Under the pieces are notes generated by a model, which saw only the letters and a program-made list of their open reading frames with translations, was not told where the DNA came from and made no database searches. Of a DNA stretch of 11,986 nucleotides, positions 7,669 to 11,986 are shown one piece after another. Position numbers and translations under genes: made by a program. Each line of letters begins with the position of its first letter. Position 1 is the stretch's first letter. Source of the stretch: Paludibacter sp. (GTDB taxonomy: Bacteria; Bacteroidota; Bacteroidia; Bacteroidales; Paludibacteraceae); assembly GCA_031284665.1 (NCBI GenBank), contig JAITXR010000219.1, positions 1-11,986 of the forward strand. Reading direction: 5' to 3'.

Positions 7669-8421
7669 TTGAAAATTAACAAAATACTGGTTTCACAGCC
7701 AAAACCAACGTCGGAAAAGTCGCCATATTTTGATATTAGTAAAAAATATGGCGTTAAAATTGATTTCCGCCCATTTATAAAAGTTGAGCCAATTTTTGCG
7801 AAAGAATTTAAGGCTCAAAAAGTTTCAATACTCGACTATTCAGCCGTCATATTCAACGCTCGGCATGGCATCGACCACTTTTTTCGTCTTTGCGACGAAC
7901 TGCACATCGTAATCCCCGACGCAATGAAATATTTCTGCGTTTCGGAAACAGTTGCCGTGTATTTGCAGCATTACATTCACTACCGCAAACGCAAAGTTTT
8001 TTATACGGCAACAGGCAAAATGGCTGAACTCATTACACTTATGGGCAAACATAGCGACGAAAAATTCCTGCTTGTAACATCCGACGTGCGTAACGAGGAT
8101 TTGTTTTTGACACTCGACAAATCACAAATCAACTACGACAAAGCAATAATGTATAAAACGGTAAGCAACGATTTTACGGCTGACGAGACTTTTGATTACA
8201 ATATGTTGCTGTTTTTCAGTCCGGTAGGAATTGCCTCGCTACTCAAAAACTTTCCTGATTTCAAACAGGGCGACATTGCAATTGCTTGCTTTGGGGCAGC
8301 AACGGCTCAGGCTGTGCGCGATGCCGGATTGCGGCTCGATGTCGAAGCCCCAACGCCCGAATGTCCATCAATGACGATGGCTCTCGAAAACTTCTTGAAA
8401 ACCAATAAAGCAAAAAAATAA
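7669..8421 (+). CDS. hemD: Uroporphyrinogen-III synthase (TTG start)
   Basis: A 250-residue protein matching Bacteroidetes HemD in pattern: KINKILVSQPKPTSEKSPYFDISKKYGVKIDFRPFIKV at the start, then MKYFCVSETVAVYLQHYIHYRKRKVFY, VSNDF, FFSPVGIASLLKNFP (residues 182 onward), and a C-terminal CPSMTMALENFLK. HemD cyclises hydroxymethylbilane with inversion of ring D to give uroporphyrinogen III. The start is TTG at 7669: no ATG or GTG lies at the homologous position, and the conserved N-terminus begins right after it. Many anaerobic Bacteroidales keep this gene although they lack a full haem pathway, so the actual substrate is less certain than the fold. It is the last gene of the LOG - DUF4271 - hemD run, and a palindromic repeat follows 14 nt after the stop. 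Confidence 0.93.
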   Translation: MKINKILVSQPKPTSEKSPYFDISKKYGVKIDFRPFIKVEPIFAKEFKAQKVSILDYSAVIFNARHGIDHFFRLCDELHIVIPDAMKYFCVSETVAVYLQHYIHYRKRKVFYTATGKMAELITLMGKHSDEKFLLVTSDVRNEDLFLTLDKSQINYDKAIMYKTVSNDFTADETFDYNMLLFFSPVGIASLLKNFPDFKQGDIAIACFGAATAQAVRDAGLRLDVEAPTPECPSMTMALENFLKTNKAKK

Positions 8422-8435
8422 TTTTTTGGAAATTA

Positions 8436-8464
8436 GTAGAGACGCGGCAATGCCACGTCTCTAC
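8436..8464. repeat. 29-bp palindrome (GTAGAGACG ... CGTCTCTAC)
   Basis: The arms GTAGAGACG (8436-8444) and CGTCTCTAC (8456-8464) are perfect inverted repeats. After one C/A mismatch the stem continues with GGC/GCC around an AAT loop. From memory, near-identical 'GTAGAGACG...GGCATTGCC' palindromes occur dispersed in Bacteroidetes and some other genomes, so this is probably a dispersed repeat and not a simple terminator; no T-run follows. Its position right after hemD could still let it terminate or stabilise the transcript. Confidence 0.8.
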
Positions 8465-8510
8465 ACGTTTAATTCGTAATTGTTTTACGCTCTTGCCGTA
8501 AGTATGTGGG

Positions 8511-8552
8511 AGGTGATTAGTTCAAGTTTTTAACTTGGACTAAAAACAATAA
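8511..8552 (+). repeat. 42-bp repeat, copy 1 (upstream of the secreted-protein gene)
   Basis: The sequence starts AGGTGATTAGTTCAAG and ends ACTAAAAACAATAA; it recurs at 9369-9410 with a single A-to-G difference. Inside, TAGTTCAAGT (8518-8527) and ACTTGGACTA (8533-8542) form a hairpin with one wobble and a TTTTA loop. The two copies are in the same orientation and bracket the gene at 8647-9321. Confidence 0.9.
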
Positions 8553-8602
8553 GAAGGTTTTAAAATCGCAATCACGCCGTAGCGGAACTTGCACCAAATG
8601 GA

Positions 8603-8610
8603 TAAATTTG
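8603..8610 (+). promoter_or_regulatory. Candidate -7 promoter element for the secreted-protein gene
   Basis: TAAATTTG matches TAnnTTTG and sits 36 nt before the start codon. No good TTTG is found 19-21 nt upstream, so the promoter is only partly supported. Confidence 0.4.
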
Positions 8611-8646
8611 ATATATAATTAAATAAACAATTTATTATAAAAAGTT

Positions 8647-9321
8647 ATGAAGAATTATTTATTTATTATCCTCGTGTTTTTCAATACAATGGCATTTGCC
8701 CAATTTGATGCTAAAGGATTTAAAAGCAAATCGAACGAAACTATTCGTTTTACTGATAATTATGCTTTCTCTGTCAGATTATGGTATCATCATATGCTTA
8801 CAAAACACGATGGCAAAGGAATATACCGAATAGCAGGAAATAAACTGATTGCAACGTTTCAAGCATTTCAAAACAAAGATACTTCTGATGTGAAAATAAT
8901 ACAAAGTATTCCTTGTGATACCACATCAATAAATATTGTATGTAAAATTGTTTCTAATGATGAAAAATGCTATCCCTGTGAGTTTATAACTTGGCAGATA
9001 ACAAATGAAAACGACAGTATTATTGAGAAAGGGGAGAAAGAAATGGGAGAAAATAGCATAATTAGTTTGCATAACATCACTGTTTCTGCCGGAGACAAGA
9101 TTACTTTTATTGGAAATGGCTTTACTGCGAACTTTGGTTTCCCTCTAATTCCAAAACACAAAACGAGTTATCTCGTAACATTAAGAGAGCGGATTAGCTA
9201 CATTGAAAAAGGGGAACTGATATTTAAAATTATTAAGCATAAAAGAGATGTATCGTTAAAATTAATTAATGGCAAAAAATATGTAGGATTTAATACTATG
9301 GAGTTCTATCCTATTGAATAA
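8647..9321 (+). CDS. Small secreted/periplasmic protein of unknown function
   Basis: A 224-residue protein with a clear signal peptide: Lys3, a hydrophobic core (LFIILVFFNTM) and a likely cut after AFA at residue 18-19. I do not recognise the mature part. It contains two cysteine pairs in the middle (an isolated pair near residues 90 and 101, and CYPC near 112-115) that could form disulfides, then alternating hydrophobic segments (IISLHNITVSAGDKITFIGNGFTANFG) suggesting a beta-rich domain, and a C-terminus ending FYPIE. No lipobox, anchor or type IX sorting domain is seen. It stands alone between two near-identical 42-bp repeats in a region that separates hemD from rnpA. Its codon use is more A/T-rich, with fewer of the GAC/CTC-type codons of the flanking core genes, which fits acquisition by transfer. 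Confidence 0.75.
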   Translation: MKNYLFIILVFFNTMAFAQFDAKGFKSKSNETIRFTDNYAFSVRLWYHHMLTKHDGKGIYRIAGNKLIATFQAFQNKDTSDVKIIQSIPCDTTSINIVCKIVSNDEKCYPCEFITWQITNENDSIIEKGEKEMGENSIISLHNITVSAGDKITFIGNGFTANFGFPLIPKHKTSYLVTLRERISYIEKGELIFKIIKHKRDVSLKLINGKKYVGFNTMEFYPIE

Positions 9322-9368
9322 ATATACTTCTATTGTTCCGCAAACTCATTTTTTGTAAATACGCGCTA

Positions 9369-9410
9369 AGGTGATTAGTTCAAGTTTTTAGCTTGGACTA
9401 AAAACAATAA
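9369..9410 (+). repeat. 42-bp repeat, copy 2 (downstream of the secreted-protein gene)
   Basis: Same sequence and orientation as 8511-8552 with one substitution. The change (A to G at 9391) turns a T-A pair at the base of the hairpin loop into a T-G wobble, so the hairpin (9376-9385 with 9391-9400) is kept. It starts 48 nt after the gene's stop codon. Confidence 0.9.
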
Positions 9411-9419
9411 AAACCTGAG

Positions 9420-9600
9420 TTCGACATAAGCAATAGCCCGTTATGGCTTGCATATCAATAGAATAGTGCATATCGTTTCTGTATTATTGTCCGTTATGAC
9501 ATTCACATATTTTATTTGTGTATCCTCTACGGGGAAAATTATAGGGCTTTGTATCCTGTTGTCTATTCCCTACTGGAAATTTCGTAACGAATATTTTTTT
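9420..9600. repeat. Non-coding stretch resembling decayed Bacteroidetes intergenic repeat sequence
   Basis: No convincing reading frame is present on either strand. The stretch carries spaced short motifs (AGCCCGTTATGG, GTCCGTTATGAC, TCCTCTACGGGG, TTCCCTACTGGAA) reminiscent of dispersed intergenic repeats with CCGTTAGG and CTACGGGG blocks that I recall from Bacteroidales genomes. Here the blocks are imperfect, suggesting decay. Some of this could also be remnant of a mobile element. The identification is from memory and is weak. Confidence 0.35.
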
Positions 9601-9626
9601 AATTAACCTTAAAATTTTTACAGCCC

Positions 9627-9661
9627 AGCTAACAGGAGTTTGAAACAGAAGAGAGTTAGCT
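9627..9661. repeat. Diverged copy of the CTAACAGGGTTT palindrome family
   Basis: AGCTAAC (9627-9633) and GTTAGCT (9655-9661) form 7-bp inverted arms. The interior (ACAGGAGTTTGAAAC) looks like a diverged form of the copy found after rnpA at 10211-10243. Confidence 0.55.
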
Positions 9662-9663
9662 TT

Positions 9664-9683
9664 AACCCTGTTAGGGTTTTAAA
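9664..9683. repeat. Palindromic repeat AACCCTGTTAGGGTT
   Basis: The arms AACCCT and AGGGTT flank a GTT loop (9664-9678), followed by TTAAA. It is the reverse complement of the copy at 9714-9728 over 15 bases. Confidence 0.75.
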
Positions 9684-9710
9684 TCTGTAAGTATTTCAAA
9701 ATTAATATGT

Positions 9711-9750
9711 TCTAACCCTAACAGGGTTTAATACCACTATTAGGGTTAGA
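9711..9750. repeat. Palindromic repeat with long hairpin just upstream of rnpA
   Basis: TCTAACCCTAA (9711-9721) pairs perfectly with TTAGGGTTAGA (9740-9750), and the left part contains AACCCTAACAGGGTT (9714-9728). The sequence GCAATTTTTT follows at once, so on the + strand the hairpin looks like a terminator lying before rnpA. It introduces stop codons in the rnpA frame (TAA at 9713 and 9719). Confidence 0.75.
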
Positions 9751-9823
9751 GCAATTTTTTAATAAACTTTATATAATAATCAAAAATCAAGAATCAAAAT
9801 ATAGTTTTCCAAAGCGTGAACAT

Positions 9824-10168
9824 TTGTGTGGCGAAACACGCATTACACGCTTATTTAACAACGGAACAGCAGCGTTTGTCTATCCTTTGCGAGCCGTTTT
9901 TTGCGTTTATCAATCCGAAAACGAAATACCGGTAAAAGTCCTTGTCGGCGCAGCAAAAAAACGTTTCAAAACAGCAGTAGCGCGCAACAGGCTCAAACGA
10001 CTAATGCGCGAAGCCTACCGCCTGAACAAAACTGAAATTGTACAGAACACAGCCGAACGAAAAATATCAATCGAAATTGCATTTTCGTATATTGGAAACG
10101 AAATTCTTGATTTTGACGTTATCGAAAAAAGTATGAAAAGCATTTTGCAAAAAATCGCCGAAAATTAG
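9824..10168 (+). CDS. rnpA: Ribonuclease P protein component (true start uncertain)
   Basis: RnpA binds the RNase P RNA and helps it remove 5' leaders from pre-tRNAs. The RNR signature (AVARNRLKRLMREAYR, RNR at 9983-9991) and the preceding LVGAAKKRFK segment are diagnostic. The coordinates given use the first conventional start, TTG at 9824, giving 114 residues. That start is probably not the real one: the frame is open upstream to 9722, and the codons 9800-9823 encode YSFPKREH, which continues into LCGETRITRLFNNG exactly as in the conserved RnpA N-terminus. No ATG, GTG or TTG exists between the upstream stop (TAA 9719) and 9824; ATA 9773/9776 or ATC 9779 would be the only plausible alternatives. 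Palindromic repeats lie directly upstream. Either a rare start codon, a damaged 5' end or a sequence error is possible. Confidence 0.9.
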   Translation: MCGETRITRLFNNGTAAFVYPLRAVFCVYQSENEIPVKVLVGAAKKRFKTAVARNRLKRLMREAYRLNKTEIVQNTAERKISIEIAFSYIGNEILDFDVIEKSMKSILQKIAEN

Positions 10169-10210
10169 AACAACATCGAGGCAACAAGCCGAAAAATTCT
10201 CACAAAACAA

Positions 10211-10243
10211 AACTCTAACAGGGTTTTAAACTCTGTTAGAGTT
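10211..10243. repeat. Long hairpin of the CTAACAGGGTTT family after rnpA
   Basis: AACTCTAACAG (10211-10221) pairs perfectly with CTGTTAGAGTT (10233-10243), and the stem continues inward through a G-T wobble, a G-C and two A-T pairs. This is the most intact member of the palindrome family that also occurs three times upstream of rnpA. Confidence 0.8.
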
Positions 10244-10263
10244 ATCACAAATTACCCAACGAC

Positions 10264-10310
10264 AAAAAAGCCCTTTTCCATCCGTAGAGGAAAGGGCTTC
10301 CGTATTTTTT
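10264..10310. terminator. Bidirectional terminator between rnpA and rpsT
   Basis: AAGCCCTTTTCC (10268-10279) pairs with GGAAAGGGCTT (10289-10299) with one bulged T and a 9-nt loop. A-rich sequence on the left (10264-10269) gives a U-run for transcripts from the minus strand (rpsT), and TTTTTT at 10305-10310 serves the + strand (rnpA). Confidence 0.85.
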
Positions 10311-10322
10311 GTTTTGGAAGCG

Positions 10323-10577
10323 TTAAGCCAATGCGTTTACGTGACGCGTGAGTTTCGATTTCAGATTCGATGCTTTATTGCGATGAATTACATTGCGTTT
10401 TGCTAAACGGTCGAGCATTGATGCAATTTTTGGCAATAATTCCGATGCTTCCGCTTTTACGGTAGTAGCACGAAGTTTGCGAACTGCGTTACGTGCAGTT
10501 TTTGCATAATAGCGATTATGTAATTTCAGCTTGTCGGTCTGACGAATGCGTTTCAATGATGATTTGTGATTTGCCAT
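10323..10577 (-). CDS. rpsT: 30S ribosomal protein bS20
   Basis: An 84-residue, strongly basic protein that binds 16S rRNA in the small subunit. It begins [13 protein letters not shown] and continues with [52 protein letters not shown], the full-length pattern of S20 with its three long helices. It lies 34 nt downstream of a tRNA-Glu gene on the same strand and most likely shares its promoter, an arrangement I recall in other Bacteroidetes. A terminator follows 23 nt after the stop codon. Confidence 0.97.
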   Translation of the reverse strand: MANHKSSLKRIRQTDKLKLHNRYYAKTARNAVRKLRATTVKAEASELLPKIASMLDRLAKRNVIHRNKASNLKSKLTRHVNALA

Positions 10578-10611
10578 CGTTGGTTATTTAAAAATTTGTA
10601 TTATAATTTCG

Positions 10612-10683
10612 TAGCCCATAGGGGAGTCGAACCCCTCTTTCAAGAATGAAAATCTTGCGTCCTAACCGATAGACGAATGGGCC
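10612..10683 (-). tRNA. tRNA-Glu (anticodon TTC)
   Basis: The 72-nt minus-strand sequence folds as a standard tRNA: acceptor GGCCCAT with ATGGGCT (ending in a G-U pair), D arm with CGGTTAGGAC, anticodon arm CAAGA-TTTTCAT-TCTTG giving anticodon TTC, and T arm AGGGG-TTCGACT-CCCCT. The discriminator is A. CCA is not encoded (CGA follows). It is the first gene of the tRNA-Glu - rpsT unit. Confidence 0.97.
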
Positions 10684-10728
10684 ATTTTATAATCTGAAAA
10701 CGATTACGGTTTCAAATTTTTGCGGCTG

Positions 10729-10760
10729 CAAATGTACGGCTTATTTTTTTATCCTGCAAA
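10729..10760 (-). promoter_or_regulatory. Bacteroidetes-type promoter of tRNA-Glu - rpsT
   Basis: On the minus strand TTTG (complement of 10757-10760), 20 nt, then TACATTTG (complement of 10729-10736) matches the Bacteroidetes -33/-7 consensus exactly. The tRNA 5' end lies about 45 nt downstream. Another TATATTTG (complement of 10790-10797) is further upstream but lacks a good -33 partner. Confidence 0.85.
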
Positions 10761-10913
10761 TTTTTTTTATAGTTTTTTTATTTTTTTCGCAAATATAATC
10801 AAAAACCTTTTGTTTATCAGTATAAATAGGAATAAAATCGCCACGAATGCGTGAATATTTTTTGTATGTATGGCTTTTTTTTGTGTGATTTTAAATATTT
10901 GAAAATAAAATTA

Positions 10914-10921
10914 TAACTTTG
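10914..10921 (+). promoter_or_regulatory. Candidate -7 promoter element of the DUF3990 operon
   Basis: TAACTTTG matches TAnnTTTG and lies 32 nt before the start codon at 10954. TTTG motifs upstream (10880-10883 and 10898-10901) are not at the ideal spacing, so the -33 box is unclear. The operon is divergent from the tRNA-Glu promoter across about 270 nt of A/T-rich DNA in which I see no gene. Confidence 0.5.
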
Positions 10922-10953
10922 TAATAATAAATTTTATAAGTATCCGATAAAAT

Positions 10954-11430
10954 ATGGAATTATATCACGGAAGCAATCAAATAATATCCCAACCAAAATT
11001 ATTAAAGCCAACACATCCGCTTGATTTTGGGGCAGGTTTTTATGCTACGACAAATCTTGAACAGGCAATCGCTTTTGCGCAAAAAATTATAAAATGGCGT
11101 GGAGGAAGTGCTGTTGTAAATAAATATTTGATTGAAGAAAAAAATCTTTTGCCGTTCAAAATGCTGAAATTTGACAATCCCGATAAGGAATGGCTTAATT
11201 TTGTGGTTGAAAATAGAGCGAATAGAGAACAAAAAGGCATTGCCGAAATTGTTGTTGGACCGGTTGCAAACGATGATGTATTTTCCGTTGTTGAATTGTA
11301 TGAAGCTGGAACTTATACTGAAAATGAGGCACTTGAACGATTAAAAATCAAAAAACTGTTCAATCAATATGTTTTCAAAACACAAAACGTAATAAATTTA
11401 TTAACATTTAAGGAGGGCAAATATGTCTGA
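10954..11430 (+). CDS. DUF3990-type protein, probable small ADP-ribosyltransferase-fold toxin
   Basis: A 158-residue cytoplasmic protein that fits the DUF3990 pattern: ELYHGSNQ at residues 2-9, LDFGAGFYATTNLEQAIAFAQ at 23-43, EWLNFVVENR at 79-88, and AEIVVGPVANDDVF at 97-110. The first two motifs look like the His and Tyr elements of the H-Y-E class of ADP-ribosyltransferases (His5, Tyr30), with the Asn/Asp-rich GPVANDD segment near the place of the third catalytic element. That DUF3990 has this fold is family-level recollection, and catalytic activity is inferred. The gene overlaps the next by 8 nt and begins a three-gene operon with two small proteins, as in toxin/antitoxin-like modules. 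It has no signal peptide, so it acts in the producing cell unless exported by another route. Confidence 0.8.
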   Translation: MELYHGSNQIISQPKLLKPTHPLDFGAGFYATTNLEQAIAFAQKIIKWRGGSAVVNKYLIEEKNLLPFKMLKFDNPDKEWLNFVVENRANREQKGIAEIVVGPVANDDVFSVVELYEAGTYTENEALERLKIKKLFNQYVFKTQNVINLLTFKEGKYV

Positions 11431-11665
11431 TAAAAAATTTTCGTTGTTGCTTTGGATTATAACGCAAAGTTTGGTGGAAAAAATAATGGAAATAAAAAAC
11501 ATTGATTTCCACAAAGCCACCGAAATGCTGGTGAAGTCGAAAACCTATGCGATGCTCGAAAAAAAGGAAAACGACCTGTGGCAATTCAGCACTGTATTTT
11601 TATACAAAGTGTTTGATAACGAACTCGTTACCAATAAATTTGAAATGCCAGATGTAATACTGTAA
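11423..11665 (+). CDS. Small helical partner protein of the DUF3990 operon
   Basis: An 80-residue protein whose ATG overlaps the end of the DUF3990 gene by 8 nt, implying translational coupling. It begins SDKKFSLLLWIITQSLVEKIMEIKNIDFHKATEML and is predicted mostly helical, without signal peptide or membrane segment. I recognise no firm family, but its layout (a KxxLLL start, an 'HKATEMLVKSKTYAMLE' helix, then VFLYKVFDNEL) parallels the next gene's product, which looks like DUF3791. A neutralising partner, adaptor or regulator of the DUF3990 protein is the simplest inference from context. Confidence 0.7.
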   Translation: MSDKKFSLLLWIITQSLVEKIMEIKNIDFHKATEMLVKSKTYAMLEKKENDLWQFSTVFLYKVFDNELVTNKFEMPDVIL

Positions 11666-11670
11666 ATGAA

Positions 11671-11886
11671 ATGACTAATAAAGAAAAATATACATTATTG
11701 CTGTTGGAAAAATACAGAGTAAAGCAAAATATTTCGGCAAGCGAAGCGTTTGACTTCTTTGTTGAAAACAATTTGTTTGACTATATTGATACAACTTACG
11801 ATGCTATTCATACCGAAGATACGGATTTTGTGGTGTCGCAATTAACTGATAATAAGGCAAGTACAAGCAAAAAACGGATTTATTAG
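11671..11886 (+). CDS. DUF3791-like small protein, third gene of the DUF3990 operon
   Basis: A 71-residue protein beginning MTNKEKYTLLLLEKYRVKQNISASEAFDFFVENNL, followed by DYIDTTYDAIHTEDTDFVVSQL. The 'YDAIHTED-DFVV' segment fits the DUF3791 family, small proteins often coded next to DUF3990 genes (from memory). The ATG lies 5 nt after the preceding stop codon; the nearby ATG at 11666 is followed at once by a stop in its frame. The last ~12 residues are Ser/Lys-rich and probably flexible. A role in controlling the first gene's product is inferred from position only. Confidence 0.72.
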   Translation: MTNKEKYTLLLLEKYRVKQNISASEAFDFFVENNLFDYIDTTYDAIHTEDTDFVVSQLTDNKASTSKKRIY

Positions 11887-11908
11887 TGCATTGGCGGCAA
11901 ACATACCC

Positions 11909-11986
11909 TTAAAATAACGTTTCATAAATCATAATTGCATCGGCGCGGGTAACGCTACGCGGATTGTTGGTTAGCAAGCGAGTTAC
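11909..11986 (-). CDS. 3' end of an unidentified minus-strand gene (truncated by window)
   Basis: The minus strand from the right edge reads in frame for 25 residues, VTRLLTNNPRSVTRADAIMIYETLF, then TAA (complement of 11909-11911). Composition and codon use look coding and the tail ends plausibly in a helix. It is too short to name. It is convergent with the DUF3990 operon, whose last stop codon is 22 nt away; no terminator hairpin is visible between them. Confidence 0.55.
   Translation of the reverse strand, partial: VTRLLTNNPRSVTRADAIMIYETLF

Noticed and set aside
8511..9410. CRISPR array
   Set aside because: Only two repeat copies exist, separated by more than 800 nt with a gene between them; there are no regularly spaced repeats or cas genes.
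9322..9823. A hidden small gene between the secreted-protein gene and rnpA
   Set aside because: All frames are broken by stops at short intervals on both strands, and repeats explain much of the stretch.
10790..10797. Second promoter upstream of tRNA-Glu on the minus strand
   Set aside because: The TAnnTTTG match is exact, but no TTTG lies 19-21 nt upstream, and such matches are frequent in A/T-rich DNA.

Overview
The window reads as a chromosomal segment of a low-GC member of the Bacteroidetes, most likely of the order Bacteroidales. The evidence is: (i) several families largely confined to that phylum (a DUF4271-like membrane protein next to a Bacteroides-type HemD, a DUF6427-like membrane protein, and a DUF4143-type ATPase C-terminus with a close Bacteroidales-like sequence); (ii) several promoters of the Bacteroidetes type (TTTG, about 20 nt, TAnnTTTG); (iii) A-rich leaders without Shine-Dalgarno motifs; and (iv) small palindromic intergenic repeats of a kind common in these genomes. 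All names were assigned by reading motifs, without any database search.

Layout, left to right on the + strand. The 3' end of a DUF4143-type ATPase gene (1-465) is followed by an exported M3 metallopeptidase (504-2600) and, 20 nt later, a polytopic membrane protein (2621-3625). A short YafQ/RelE-type toxin-antitoxin pair (3811-4337) has its own promoter and terminator. Then come a polyprenyl diphosphate synthase (4429-5397), a conserved protein of unknown function (5485-6294), and a tight three-gene run: LOG-family phosphoribohydrolase, DUF4271-like membrane protein and uroporphyrinogen-III synthase with a TTG start (6373-8421).

Between hemD and rnpA, which I recall as close neighbours in Bacteroides-type genomes, lies about 1.4 kb of accessory material. 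It contains a perfect-armed palindrome, two 42-bp repeats (41/42 identical) bracketing one small gene for a secreted protein, decayed repeat sequence, and a family of short palindromes reaching the 5' edge of rnpA. The conserved N-terminus of RnpA is encoded in frame upstream of the first usable start codon, so the true start of rnpA is unclear. A bidirectional terminator separates rnpA from a minus-strand tRNA-Glu - rpsT unit driven by a textbook Bacteroidetes promoter.

Divergent from that promoter is a compact three-gene operon (10954-11886): a DUF3990-type protein with the look of a small ADP-ribosyltransferase, followed by two small proteins that resemble each other, the second DUF3791-like. 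This is the best candidate in the window for an under-described toxin/defence-type system. The window ends in the 3' end of an unidentified minus-strand gene.
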